Assembly (NCBI RefSeq): GCF_028274965.1
Contig: NZ_JAQCNO010000004.1
Span: forward strand, 1 to 47,514
Length of the DNA: 47,514 nucleotides
Direction: 5' to 3'
From: Natronomonas sp.
GTDB lineage: Archaea > Halobacteriota > Halobacteria > Halobacteriales > Haloarculaceae
Shown here piece by piece: positions 24,189-32,540 of the stretch (positions are counted from its first letter, which is position 1; each line of letters begins with the position of its first letter). The notes under the pieces are model-generated. The model was not told the DNA's origin. It searched no databases and saw only the letters and a list, made by a program, of their open reading frames with translations. The position numbers and the translations under genes are program-made.

Positions 24189-24824
24189 ATGTCAGACGAC
24201 AGAGAGCGGATCTACGAGCGGGCCGGGATGGACAACGCGATCGGCTACGGCGACAGCCCCGCGCTGGTCGTCGTCGACCTCCAGAAGGGGTTTACCGACC
24301 CCGAGTGCGCCCTCGGCGGCGATCTGACCGCCGTCGTCGAGCGCGCGGGCCGACTGATCGAGGCCGCACACGCCGGCGACGTGCCGGTCGTCCTCACGCG
24401 CATCGTCACCGACCACCCCGAGGGCGCGGACCTGGGGATCTGGATCGAGAAGATCCCCACGCTCGATGTCCTCGCCGCCGGCGGCGAGTGGGCCGAGTTG
24501 GACGAGAGACTCCCGCGGGCCGACGGCGACTACCGCCTCGATAAGAAGCAGGCGAGCGCGTTCCACGAGACCGAACTCGACTCGATGCTGACCGCGTGGG
24601 ACGTCGACACCGTCGTCGTCAGCGGCTGTACGACGAGCGGGTGCATCAGGGCGTCGGCCGTCGACGCCTGTTCGCACGGCTACCGCCCGATCGTCCCGGA
24701 GGAGGGCGTCGGCGACCGCGCCGAGGGGCCACACGAGGCGAACCTCTTCGACATCCACTCGAAGTACGGCGACGTCCGGCCACTCGAGGAGGTCCTAACG
24801 TACCTCGAGGCGCCCCCGCAGTAG
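24189..24824 (+). CDS. isochorismatase-family cysteine hydrolase (N-carbamoylsarcosine amidase-like), 211 aa
   Basis: Cysteine hydrolase of the isochorismatase superfamily. The Asp-Lys-Cys triad is visible: Asp30 in VVVDLQKGF, Lys119 (or 120) in DKKQASAF, and Cys152 in SGCTTSGCIRASA, following the cis-peptide region. Length and the long N-terminal segment before the first strand match N-carbamoylsarcosine amidase-like enzymes, which hydrolyse carbamoyl or amide groups. It begins 3 nt after the dihydropyrimidinase stop. This suggests a two-step module in which ring opening is followed by decarbamoylation. Biuret or nicotinamide hydrolysis are alternatives within this fold. Confidence 0.88.
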   Translation: MSDDRERIYERAGMDNAIGYGDSPALVVVDLQKGFTDPECALGGDLTAVVERAGRLIEAAHAGDVPVVLTRIVTDHPEGADLGIWIEKIPTLDVLAAGGEWAELDERLPRADGDYRLDKKQASAFHETELDSMLTAWDVDTVVVSGCTTSGCIRASAVDACSHGYRPIVPEEGVGDRAEGPHEANLFDIHSKYGDVRPLEEVLTYLEAPPQ

Positions 24825-24889
24825 CCGCCGCCGCCGCGAACCGGTGAGACTTAGACGAACTGGGCCCTCCTACCCGATAGGGACACGCG

Positions 24890-25321
24890 ATGATCGATAA
24901 GATCCTCTTTGCGGTCGAAGATAACAGGGACAGAATGGTACCGTTGGCATCACACGCCGCCGAGATGGCGGGTGCTCTCGACGCCGACGTGGTCTTGATT
25001 CACGTCTACGGTCGCGAGGAGTTCGAGGAGTACCTCGATCGAATGGATTATGATTCGAGCGACCCCGATGACGTCGCCAGGCGACACGAGGTCGTTGAAG
25101 CGTGTGCGTCGGAGTTTGCTGACCGCGGTGTCCGCCCGGATGTCGTCGGCGAAACCGGCGATCCAGCGGCAGAGATTACTGACCGCGTCGAGACCGACGG
25201 GATCGACCATGTCGTCCTCGGAGGACGCCGCCGGGCGCCCGTCACAAAGGCTGTCACTGGAAGCGTCTCTGGGTCCGTGCTCCGTTCGGTTGACGTCCCG
25301 TGTACGATCGGCATGGAATAG
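24890..25321 (+). CDS. universal stress protein (UspA family), 143 aa
   Basis: Single-domain UspA protein with a Rossmann-like alpha/beta fold. Landmarks are ILFAVEDN at the start, ALDADVVLIHVYG, and the C-terminal nucleotide-binding segment G-rrr-APVTKAVTGSVSGSVLRSVDVPCTI. Such proteins are often found near haloarchaeal transporters. Its codon use is more mixed than in neighbouring genes (for example gttgaa, tttgct), giving slightly lower G+C, a possible sign of later acquisition. It stands alone between the hydantoin genes and the ABC transporter genes. No specific partner can be read from the sequence. Confidence 0.88.
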   Translation: MIDKILFAVEDNRDRMVPLASHAAEMAGALDADVVLIHVYGREEFEEYLDRMDYDSSDPDDVARRHEVVEACASEFADRGVRPDVVGETGDPAAEITDRVETDGIDHVVLGGRRRAPVTKAVTGSVSGSVLRSVDVPCTIGME

Positions 25322-25392
25322 CACGTTTTATCATCCCAGACGCGCCGGTTCGACGCTCGTTCGGGATTCCATCGGTCCGCCGAGTAAACAGA

Positions 25393-25401
25393 ACTATGTA
25401 G
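25393..25401 (+). promoter_or_regulatory. weak TATA-like box of the ABC ATPase pair
   Basis: actatgtag lies 25-33 nt before the ATG at 25426. Confidence 0.35.
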
Positions 25402-25425
25402 CCCCACGACAGTTCACATCACATA

Positions 25426-26544
25426 ATGGCCGCGGCAATCACAGTTGACTCACTCGATCTCTCCTTCAGGAACGAGACCGTCCTTCGGGACGTCGACCTG
25501 ACGGTCGAGGAGGGGGAGTTCTGCGTCATCATGGGCCCGAGCGGCTCCGGAAAGAGCATGCTCCTGAAAAGCATCGTCGGCCTGGAGACACCCGATAGCG
25601 GCGACGTGTTTCTCAACGGCGAGAACGCGTCGCGGCTCTCGGTCGCCGACAGAGACGTCGGCTTCGTCTTCCAGGAGTTCGAGGAGACGCTGTTCCCGCA
25701 CAGAAGCGTCGGCGAGAACATCGCCTTCGGCCTCGAACGGCAGGGCGTCGACGCCGACGAGATCGAGCGCCGCACCGACGAGATGCTCGAGTTGCTCGCG
25801 ATCGCGCACACGAAAGACGACGCCCCGCCGGAACTGAGCGGCGGACAACAACAGCGCGTCGAACTCGCCAGACAGCTCGTTCGGCGCTGTGACACCATGC
25901 TGCTCGACGACCCGCTGGCCGACCTCGATTACAAGCTTCAAAAGCGCATGGAGATCGAGATGCGGCGGATCCACGCCGACCTCGAGAGCGCCTTCGTCTA
26001 CGTGACCCACAACCAGGACCAGGCGCTGAAGCTGGCCGACAAACTGGTGATCCTCAACGGAGGCCGCGTCGAGCAGATCGGCACCCCGTCGGAGGTGTAC
26101 CACCAACCGGCGTCGGCGTTCGTCGCCCGCTTTGCCGGCGACAGCAACGCCTTCAAGACCACCGTCACCGGGACGACCGGCGACGCCGTCCGGCTCGATA
26201 CGGACGTCGGCGAGATGCTCGCAACGCCGATGCACGGCTCGGGCGTCGACGCGACGGGCATCGCGACCGTCCGGCCGGAGAACGTCGCGATCGGCGAGGA
26301 CGCCGCCGACGCGGACAACACCTTCGAGGCGACGCCGGCGGGTAGCACGTACATGGGCGAGGAGACCGAGATGGCCGTCGAGATCCCGGGGCTCTCCCGG
26401 CAGCTGCTCGCGACCGAACCCGGGCAGCGAACCCTCCCCGATTCCGAGACCGTCCTGGTCGGCTGGAACGCGGCCGACACCCAGTTCTTCGAGAAGCTGA
26501 GCGTGACCGACACCGTACAGATAGACGACCTACTGGAGATCTAA
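25426..26544 (+). CDS. ABC transporter ATP-binding protein 1 (MalK/PotA type), 372 aa
   Basis: Importer ATPase with a C-terminal TOBE-like regulatory domain (about 240-372). Motifs are Walker A GPSGSGKS (37-44), Q-loop FQEFEETLFP, signature LSGGQ (137-141), Walker B ending LLDDP (Asp161-Asp162), D-loop ADLD and switch His195. The second Walker B residue, normally the catalytic Glu, is Asp162. It is followed 2 nt later by a second ATPase gene, so the two probably pair as a heterodimer. Matching permeases and a binding protein lie at 29.7-35 kb on the other strand. The general type matches polyamine, opine or thiamine importers. Confidence 0.92.
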   Translation: MAAAITVDSLDLSFRNETVLRDVDLTVEEGEFCVIMGPSGSGKSMLLKSIVGLETPDSGDVFLNGENASRLSVADRDVGFVFQEFEETLFPHRSVGENIAFGLERQGVDADEIERRTDEMLELLAIAHTKDDAPPELSGGQQQRVELARQLVRRCDTMLLDDPLADLDYKLQKRMEIEMRRIHADLESAFVYVTHNQDQALKLADKLVILNGGRVEQIGTPSEVYHQPASAFVARFAGDSNAFKTTVTGTTGDAVRLDTDVGEMLATPMHGSGVDATGIATVRPENVAIGEDAADADNTFEATPAGSTYMGEETEMAVEIPGLSRQLLATEPGQRTLPDSETVLVGWNAADTQFFEKLSVTDTVQIDDLLEI

Positions 26545-26546
26545 CA

Positions 26547-27746
26547 ATGGCTGAAACGACACAGACGATCGACGAACCGACCGACGAACCGACCGGCGCA
26601 CCGGCGACCGAGGACATCCTCAACGTGAACGGCCTCACGAAGGTCTATCCGGACGGGACGGTCGCGGTCGAGGACATCAGCTTCAGCATCGCCGACGGGG
26701 ACTTCTGCGTGCTGATCGGCCCCTCCGGTTGCGGGAAGTCGACGACGCTGCACTCGCTCGTCGGGAAGTTCCCGATCACGGACGGCGAGGTCCTCCTTGA
26801 CGGCGTGGACATCACCAACACCGAGACGTACAAACGCGACATCGGGCTGGTGTTTCAGGACTTCCAGCTGTTCCCGCATCTCACCGTCGAGGAGAACATC
26901 CGCTACGGGCTCGAACGGCTCGAACGGCCAGGCGACGAGATCGACCGCAAGGTCTCGGAGCTCGCCGAGACGATGCAGATCGACGGCATGCTCGAGCGCT
27001 CCCCCGAGGAGCTCTCGGCCGGACAGAAACAGCGGGTCGCCCTGGCCCGCAGTCTCGTCCTCGAACCGAAGCTCCTGCTCCTCGACGAGCCGCTCGGGGA
27101 CATGGACTACAAGCTCCAGAAACGCATGGAGCGCGAGCTTCTCCGGATCCACCGGGAGTTCGAGACGACGTTCGTCTACGTGACCCACGACCAGACGCAG
27201 GCGATGCGTCTGGCCGATCAGATCGTCGTGATGAACGACGGGAAGGTCGAACAGTCCGGCAGCAGCTACGACGTGTACAACGCCCCCGCGACGGCGTTCG
27301 TCGCAACGTTCGTCGGCGACTCGGACATCTTCCGCGGCGAGGTCGCCGAGATCTCCGAGGACGGCTCGCGGGCCCGCATCGACACCAACTTCGGGCGCTT
27401 CGAGGCGTCGACGGCCAACCTGGAGTCGGCCCCGGCGGACGTCGTCGGCGAGCAGATCCCCTTTTCGGTCCGCCCGCAGTACATCCGGATCGACGACGCG
27501 GCCGAGAACACCCTCGAGTGCGACATCCTGGACGTGATCAACCAGCCGGGGTCGGGGACCCAACTGCTGTTGGAGGCAAACGGGGCCGACGGCGCCGTCT
27601 CCGAACTCCAGGTGAAGCTGACCGAGCAGGCGACCTTCGACGAGGACACGGTGACGATCGGCTGGGACGCCGAGCACGCGACGATGCTCGAACGGACGAG
27701 CGTCCTCCCGGACATCGACCTCGAAAAGGACGTCCTCGGGGAGTAG
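26547..27746 (+). CDS. ABC transporter ATP-binding protein 2 (PotA type), 399 aa
   Basis: Second importer ATPase, starting 2 nt after the first. Motifs are Walker A GPSGCGKS (58-65), Q-loop FQDFQLFP, signature LSAGQ (156-160, normally LSGGQ), Walker B LLLLDEP with catalytic Glu181, D-loop GDMD and switch His214. An acidic Thr/Pro-rich leader of about 24 residues precedes the fold, and a TOBE-like C-terminus follows. Walker B is canonical here while the signature is altered, the mirror of the first ATPase. This fits a heterodimer with one strong and one weak ATP site. It converges on the SDR gene. Confidence 0.92.
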   Translation: MAETTQTIDEPTDEPTGAPATEDILNVNGLTKVYPDGTVAVEDISFSIADGDFCVLIGPSGCGKSTTLHSLVGKFPITDGEVLLDGVDITNTETYKRDIGLVFQDFQLFPHLTVEENIRYGLERLERPGDEIDRKVSELAETMQIDGMLERSPEELSAGQKQRVALARSLVLEPKLLLLDEPLGDMDYKLQKRMERELLRIHREFETTFVYVTHDQTQAMRLADQIVVMNDGKVEQSGSSYDVYNAPATAFVATFVGDSDIFRGEVAEISEDGSRARIDTNFGRFEASTANLESAPADVVGEQIPFSVRPQYIRIDDAAENTLECDILDVINQPGSGTQLLLEANGADGAVSELQVKLTEQATFDEDTVTIGWDAEHATMLERTSVLPDIDLEKDVLGE

Positions 27747-27785
27747 CCGGCCCGTCGGTTCGGCCCGAGGTTTTCTCGTCGCGTC

Positions 27786-28559
27786 TCACCGCGCCGTCCA
27801 GCCGCCGTCGACCGACAGCACCGTTCCCGTGACGAAGTCGCTCTCGTCGCTCGCCAAGAACAGCGCCGCGTCGGCGACGTCGTCCGGCTCGCCGAAGCGG
27901 GGCCACGGCGTGTCCCGATGCCACGCTTCGAGTATCTCCTCGTTGTTCTCGCGCCACTCGACGTTCTGTGCGGTCTTGATGATCCCCGGTGCGAGGGCGT
28001 TGATGTTGATCTCGTCCTCGGCGTAGTCCAACGCCATCTGCCGCGTCAGGTTCGCTACGCCGCCCTTCGAGGCGCAGTAGGCGGCGCTGTTCTCGCCGCC
28101 GACGAGCCCGTAGATCGACGCGAGGTTGATTATCTTCCCGTTGTCGCTCCGTTTGAGCGCCGGGACGGCGGCCTTGCTGGACAGAAACACCCCCCGGAGG
28201 TTGACGTCGAGGATCTCGTCGTACTCCTCGGTCGGCGTCTCGTGGGCCCGGTTCTGGTAGTAGATCCCGGCGTTGTTGACGAGGACATCGAGACCGCCGA
28301 AGCGGTCGACGGTGCTCTCAATTGCGGCCTCGACGGAGCCGTCGTCGCTGACGTCGGTCTCGACGAAGTGACTCTCCGCGTCGACCGCCGAGAGCCGATC
28401 GAAGACAGACCGCTCGTCGTCGAGTTTCGGCTCCCGCCGAATGTCCGCGACCGCGACGTTCGCACCCTCGCGGCCGAAGGCCGCCGCGATGGCGTTGCCG
28501 ATCCCCGAACTCGCTCCGGTCACCAGTGCCGTCCGCCCGGCGAGGCGCTCGGTTGACAT
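27786..28559 (-). CDS. SDR family oxidoreductase, 257 aa
   Basis: Classical short-chain dehydrogenase/reductase. Visible are the cofactor loop TGASSGIG (about 14-21), Asp in VADIRRE at the end of the second strand (favours NAD(H) over NADP(H)), NNAG, and the catalytic Tyr-x3-Lys in YCASKGG, followed by PGIIKT. The start at 28559 is just before the fold, and a TATA-like gctatttga (28586-28594, reverse strand) lies 27-35 nt upstream. It ends 39 nt from the convergent ATPase gene. The substrate, probably an alcohol or hydroxy acid, is unknown. Confidence 0.88.
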   Translation of the reverse strand: MSTERLAGRTALVTGASSGIGNAIAAAFGREGANVAVADIRREPKLDDERSVFDRLSAVDAESHFVETDVSDDGSVEAAIESTVDRFGGLDVLVNNAGIYYQNRAHETPTEEYDEILDVNLRGVFLSSKAAVPALKRSDNGKIINLASIYGLVGGENSAAYCASKGGVANLTRQMALDYAEDEININALAPGIIKTAQNVEWRENNEEILEAWHRDTPWPRFGEPDDVADAALFLASDESDFVTGTVLSVDGGWTAR

Positions 28560-28638
28560 ACCGCTCGACGGTCCGTCTGGCGAGATCAAATAGCTACCGG
28601 CGCCGCCGCGGTCGGTCCCGGTCGGCTACGGTCGGCCG

Positions 28639-29622
28639 CTACCGGTAGGACCCGAACCGCTCGGCGACCGACTCGCCGTCCCCGTCGCCCGCCGCCTCGA
28701 GCGCGAGCGCGAGTTTGAGACGCGCCTTGTGTGCCGGCAGGTCGTCGGCGAAGACCGCGCCGTGTCGGCTCAGCGTCTCGCCGCCCCCGCCCGTCCCGTA
28801 CACCGGGGCCGTCGCCCCGCCCTGACAGCGAGAGGTGACGACGACGGGAACGCCCGAACCGATGGCCTCGGCGACCGCATCGCCGAGCGCCGCGGTCGCG
28901 TTGCCAAGCCCCGTCCCTTCGAGGACGATCCCGTCGGCCCCGGCGTCGACGGCCTCCCGGAGCGACTCGCCGGCGACGCCGAGGCCGCTCTTTACCACCC
29001 GGACCGTCGCCTCGGGGACCGACCGAGGGAGATCCACCGAGCGACTCCCCGGCGAGCGGTAGATCCGCACGTCCGATCGGGTCAGGGCCGCGACGGGACC
29101 CTTATCGGGGGAGCGAAACGTCCCGAGATCGCTCGTGTGCGCCTTCGTGACGTCCCGGGCCGCGTGCACCCGCTCGTCGAACGCGACGTAGGCGGCGCCG
29201 GCCGACTGGAACCGGTCGTCCGCCGCCGCGCGGACGGCCGTGAGCAGATTCGACGGGCCGTCCGGGCTCGGCTCGTCGGGCCGCCGCTGTGCGCCGGTGA
29301 ACACGACGGGAACGTCGCCGTCGAAGGTCACGTCGGTCACGTACGCCGACTCCTCCATCGTGTCGGTGCCGTGCGTGACGACCACGCCGTCGGCCTCCTC
29401 GCCGGCGGCCTCGGCGGCCTCGATGACCTGGTCTATCGTCGTCCAGCCCATGTCGAAACTGGGGATCTGTGCGATCTCCTCGACTGAGAGGTCGGCGTGG
29501 TCCCCCAGCTCGGGAACCGACGCCACGAGCTCCTCGCCGCGCTTGCTCGGCGACGCGCCCGCCTCGCCGCCGGTGCTCGCGATTGTGCCGCCCGTGCTGA
29601 GAACTCTGATCGTGTCGGTCAT
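28639..29622 (-). CDS. ansA: L-asparaginase family protein (type I), 327 aa
   Basis: Asparaginase/glutaminase fold amidohydrolase. Both catalytic threonine motifs are visible: TGGTIAST near the N-terminus and HGTDTMEESA (about residues 84-93), plus FTGAQRRPDEPSPDGP. It hydrolyses L-asparagine or a similar amide to acid and ammonia. The start at 29622 begins MTDTIRVLSTGGT. The frame stays open upstream to 30597 across the permease gene, which is a G+C effect. No signal peptide is present, so it is cytosolic. The gene lies 77 nt downstream of the permease stop and may be co-transcribed, linking amide uptake and hydrolysis. It lacks the GatD N-terminal extension. Confidence 0.88.
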   Translation of the reverse strand: MTDTIRVLSTGGTIASTGGEAGASPSKRGEELVASVPELGDHADLSVEEIAQIPSFDMGWTTIDQVIEAAEAAGEEADGVVVTHGTDTMEESAYVTDVTFDGDVPVVFTGAQRRPDEPSPDGPSNLLTAVRAAADDRFQSAGAAYVAFDERVHAARDVTKAHTSDLGTFRSPDKGPVAALTRSDVRIYRSPGSRSVDLPRSVPEATVRVVKSGLGVAGESLREAVDAGADGIVLEGTGLGNATAALGDAVAEAIGSGVPVVVTSRCQGGATAPVYGTGGGGETLSRHGAVFADDLPAHKARLKLALALEAAGDGDGESVAERFGSYR

Positions 29623-29699
29623 GGGGCAACTGCGACGCAGGCCCGAATAGTCCTTGCGATGGACCGAATCCCAACCCCAACGGCCGCGGGGTCGGGCGA

Positions 29700-30530
29700 T
29701 TACTTCCGGACGGCCCTGAGGACGATCAGCCCGGCGATCACGAGAAGCAGCGTCGAAAAGACCGTCGTGACGCTTCCGAGCGCGAACAGCTCCGGCTCGG
29801 GCCTGTCGGAGGCGGCGGCCGAAAACACCTGAATCGGCATCGTCGTCTCCTGGCCGACCAACAGCAGGCCCCGTTCGGCCTCGTTGTACGAGAGGGTGAA
29901 CGCGAAGACGGCGGCCCCGAGGACCGTCGGGAGGACCTGCGGGAGCACGACCTCCTTGTAGGTCGTGAGCGTGCTCGCGCCCATCACCTGGGCCGCCTCC
30001 TCGTTCTGTTTGAGGTTCGGCGGGAACCCGGCGAGGATGACGATCACCGCGAACGGCAGCGTCCAGACGACGTGGACCGGGATCGCGAGCCACAGCCCCC
30101 TGGAGAAGCCTAAGAGTTCGGCCAAGAACAGCCGGGAGCCGATCCCGTACGTGACGCCGGGCGTGATGATGCCGAGGATGATGAGATAGAGCAGCCCGCG
30201 CTGGCCCCAAAAGTCGTACCGGTACGCGAGGCCGGCGGCCGTCCCGAGCACCGTGGTGATGACCGTGACGACGAGCGCGAGTTGCAGCGAGCGAACGATC
30301 GACTCCCTGACGGCCTCGTTGCTGAACAGTTCGGCGTACGCCTCGAAGGTGACCCCGGCGAACGGGGCGGTGATACCGCCTTCGTTGAACGAAAAGACGA
30401 TGAGCGAGATGATCGGCGCGTAGATGTACAGCGCGCCGATCCCGAAGTACACGACCAGCGCGCGCTTCAGCGTGACGCGCTCTGTCAGTCCCGAGAGGAA
30501 CGACCTGTCCGTCCGTTGCTGCGTTGCCAT
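29700..30530 (-). CDS. ABC transporter permease (PotC type), 276 aa
   Basis: Inner-membrane permease with about six hydrophobic spans (roughly 23-47, 82-105, 113-130, 146-168, 200-222, 250-272). The EAA cytoplasmic loop that docks to the ATPase is visible at about 177-200 (NEEAAQVMGAS...PQVLP). It matches the second permease of polyamine/opine-type importers. Its partners are the permease at 32541, the binding protein at 33597 and the ATPases at 25426 and 26547. The start was set at 30530 by the TATA box at 30552-30561, which also excludes the longer frame to 30584. Divergent from the chaperonin-like gene. Confidence 0.9.
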   Translation of the reverse strand: MATQQRTDRSFLSGLTERVTLKRALVVYFGIGALYIYAPIISLIVFSFNEGGITAPFAGVTFEAYAELFSNEAVRESIVRSLQLALVVTVITTVLGTAAGLAYRYDFWGQRGLLYLIILGIITPGVTYGIGSRLFLAELLGFSRGLWLAIPVHVVWTLPFAVIVILAGFPPNLKQNEEAAQVMGASTLTTYKEVVLPQVLPTVLGAAVFAFTLSYNEAERGLLLVGQETTMPIQVFSAAASDRPEPELFALGSVTTVFSTLLLVIAGLIVLRAVRK

Positions 30531-30551
30531 TGGCACTCTTAGATAACGGTA

Positions 30552-30561
30552 CAATATAAAA
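30552..30561 (-). promoter_or_regulatory. TATA box of the PotC-type permease
   Basis: ttttatattg on the reverse strand, 22-31 nt before the ATG at 30530. Confidence 0.6.
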
Positions 30562-30656
30562 CGTTGTGATGGACGATCGCACACCCGAGGTGGACATTAC
30601 TGCACCCGCGGGCGGTTACGGACGGCCGGGCGCCGTCGGGGCGGCCGTATCCAATC

Positions 30657-30667
30657 GGTTATATGCG
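30657..30667 (+). promoter_or_regulatory. TATA box of the chaperonin-like gene
   Basis: ggttatatgcg lies 21-31 nt before the ATG at 30688, back to back with the permease promoter. Confidence 0.55.
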
Positions 30668-30687
30668 CCGGTCGGCTAACGGCCGGT

Positions 30688-32442
30688 ATGTCGCTACAGG
30701 GCGGTGACGATGTCGGCGACGACATCAGCTTTCCGGAGGCGAACGTCGTTGCGGTCCGACAGCTGGCCGGCGCGTTGGCCACGACGTACGGCCCGGTGTC
30801 GATGGACAAACTGGTCGTGACGGAGGTCTCGACCGCCGAGAAACCCGACCCGAAACAGGTCGCGATCGACGACTACATCGTCTCGAACGACGGGGGAACG
30901 ATACTCGAGAAGATGCCCTTGGAACACCCCATCGCGCCGCTCGTCGAGGGGCTGATCGGTCCCGAACGCCCCGGGCGGACCGACGTCGAGGGACAGGACA
31001 TCCCCGACGGCGTCGTCGGGACGACCCTCCTGACCGCGGCGCTGTTGGACGAGGCCGTGACGCTCATCGAGCGCGGCCTCCACCCGACGGACGTCGTCTC
31101 GGGGTACGACGAGGCCCTCTCGATCGCCCTCGAGACCCTCACGGACGCCACGCGGCAACTCCCCGACGACGCCGACCGCGACCGGGAACCCGAGACGGCG
31201 ATCGCCCGGACGGCGATGACCGGCAACGACGTCGGCGGGAACCGCGACGCGTGGGCGCGGCTCGCGGTCGAGGCCGTCGATCAGGTCGGGATGCCGAACC
31301 AGTACTCCCTCGCCGTTCGGCGGATCAAACACGGCTCGCTTGACGACTCGCGGCTCGTTTATGGGACGATCCTCGACCGCAACGAGATCGCGAGAGACCA
31401 CATGCCGACGGCGATCGACGACGCGTCGGTGCTCGTCTTGGGCGGGTACGAACGCGACACCGCGAGCGACGGCCGAAGCGGCGGCCTCCGGGACCCGCAG
31501 TTGGGCGTCGACGCGACGCTCGACGTCGAGTCCCCCGCCGACATCGAGGCCTTCGACGAGCTCTACGGCTCCCGGCGCGACGAGATCGTCGCCTCGATCG
31601 TCGAGGCCGACATCGACGTCGTCGCCACGCGGCTCGGGATCTCCAACGAGTTTCTGGAGTTGCTCTCCGAGCGCGGGATCGCCGGCATCAGAGGCGTCAA
31701 CCGCCTGAAGCTCCGGCAACTCGCCAGGGCGACCGGCGCGACGATCGTCAACGACTCCGGGGATATCCGGGCCGAACACGCCGGAACGGCCGGGCGCGTC
31801 GAACAGCGCCGGATCCAGCGCCGCCAGCACCGCCGGAAGCACCGCAACATCGTCGTCTTCGAGGACTGTCCCGACCCCGATTCGGTCACCGTCCACCTCT
31901 CGGGGTCCGTCGGCGAGATCGGTGAGGAGGCGAGTCGACAGCTGCGGAAGGCCGCGGCCGCCGTCGCCATCGCCCGCGGCGAGGCCGACCGGCGGGCCGG
32001 GTTCGTCCCCGGCGGCGGCGCTATCGACGCCGCGATCGCCCGCGAGGTGCGCGACGCGGCGCCCTCTTTCGACAGCCGGTCGCAACTCGCCGTCGAGGCG
32101 TTCGCCGACGCGGCCGAAACGATCGTCCATGCGCTGGCGAAAAACGCCGGCGCGGACCCGCTCGGCGTGACCGCAGACGTCCGCGCCGGCGCCGAGACGT
32201 GGGGCGACGCCGCGGGGTTCGTCCTCCCGGCGGGCGCGGTCGGCGACGCCCTCGAGGCGGGCGTCCTCGACCCGACGGATCGCCGCCGGACCTCGTACCA
32301 GAAGGCCGTCCAGGTCGCGTCGCTCGTGTTGCGGATCGACGACGCCCTGGACGCGGAGTTCTCCGAGGACCCCGTCGATCCCGAGGAGTCGATCTACCCG
32401 GATCGGAAGAAAAAACAGATGGAGATGGCCGAGGAGACGTAG
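30688..32442 (+). CDS. degenerate group II chaperonin (thermosome/TCP-1 family paralogue), 584 aa
   Basis: Thermosome-related protein with all three domains. Equatorial N-terminal signs are ATTYGPVSMDKLV (31-43) and SNDGGTIL (66-73). The apical domain (about 214-360) has MPTAIDDASVLVLGG and RGIAGIRGVNRLKLRQLARATGA. Then come the intermediate region (about 400-450) with PGGGAIDAAIA and the C-terminal equatorial domain with SYQKAVQVASLVLRIDDAL. The GDGTT motif reads VVGTT (109-113), so the Mg-ATP Asp is Val110. The intermediate-domain catalytic Asp (usual LxDA) is Lys421 in LRKA. Inserts occur at 45-60 and near 155-170. It is therefore probably not an active ATPase. It might be an accessory subunit of a real thermosome or a specialised scaffold. 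It sits between two permease genes on the opposite strand. Confidence 0.85.
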   Translation: MSLQGGDDVGDDISFPEANVVAVRQLAGALATTYGPVSMDKLVVTEVSTAEKPDPKQVAIDDYIVSNDGGTILEKMPLEHPIAPLVEGLIGPERPGRTDVEGQDIPDGVVGTTLLTAALLDEAVTLIERGLHPTDVVSGYDEALSIALETLTDATRQLPDDADRDREPETAIARTAMTGNDVGGNRDAWARLAVEAVDQVGMPNQYSLAVRRIKHGSLDDSRLVYGTILDRNEIARDHMPTAIDDASVLVLGGYERDTASDGRSGGLRDPQLGVDATLDVESPADIEAFDELYGSRRDEIVASIVEADIDVVATRLGISNEFLELLSERGIAGIRGVNRLKLRQLARATGATIVNDSGDIRAEHAGTAGRVEQRRIQRRQHRRKHRNIVVFEDCPDPDSVTVHLSGSVGEIGEEASRQLRKAAAAVAIARGEADRRAGFVPGGGAIDAAIAREVRDAAPSFDSRSQLAVEAFADAAETIVHALAKNAGADPLGVTADVRAGAETWGDAAGFVLPAGAVGDALEAGVLDPTDRRRTSYQKAVQVASLVLRIDDALDAEFSEDPVDPEESIYPDRKKKQMEMAEET

Positions 32443-32540
32443 CGCCGCCACATTCGGGACGTCCGTTCTAAAACGAAAACCAAAACCGATCAGTGCCGCG
32501 TCCGACTCGGATCTCCCCTTCGATCGATGTCCGTCGGGCG

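Noticed and set aside
29623-30597. Asparaginase frame continuing upstream to give a 652-aa fusion
   Set aside because: The extra part is the PotC-type permease gene read in another frame. It has no protein-like features, and MTDTIRVLSTGGT at 29622 is the normal asparaginase start.
30694-32451. 585-codon antisense frame opposite the chaperonin-like gene
   Set aside because: Composition is typical of an antisense shadow in high-G+C DNA, and the plus strand shows clear thermosome motifs.
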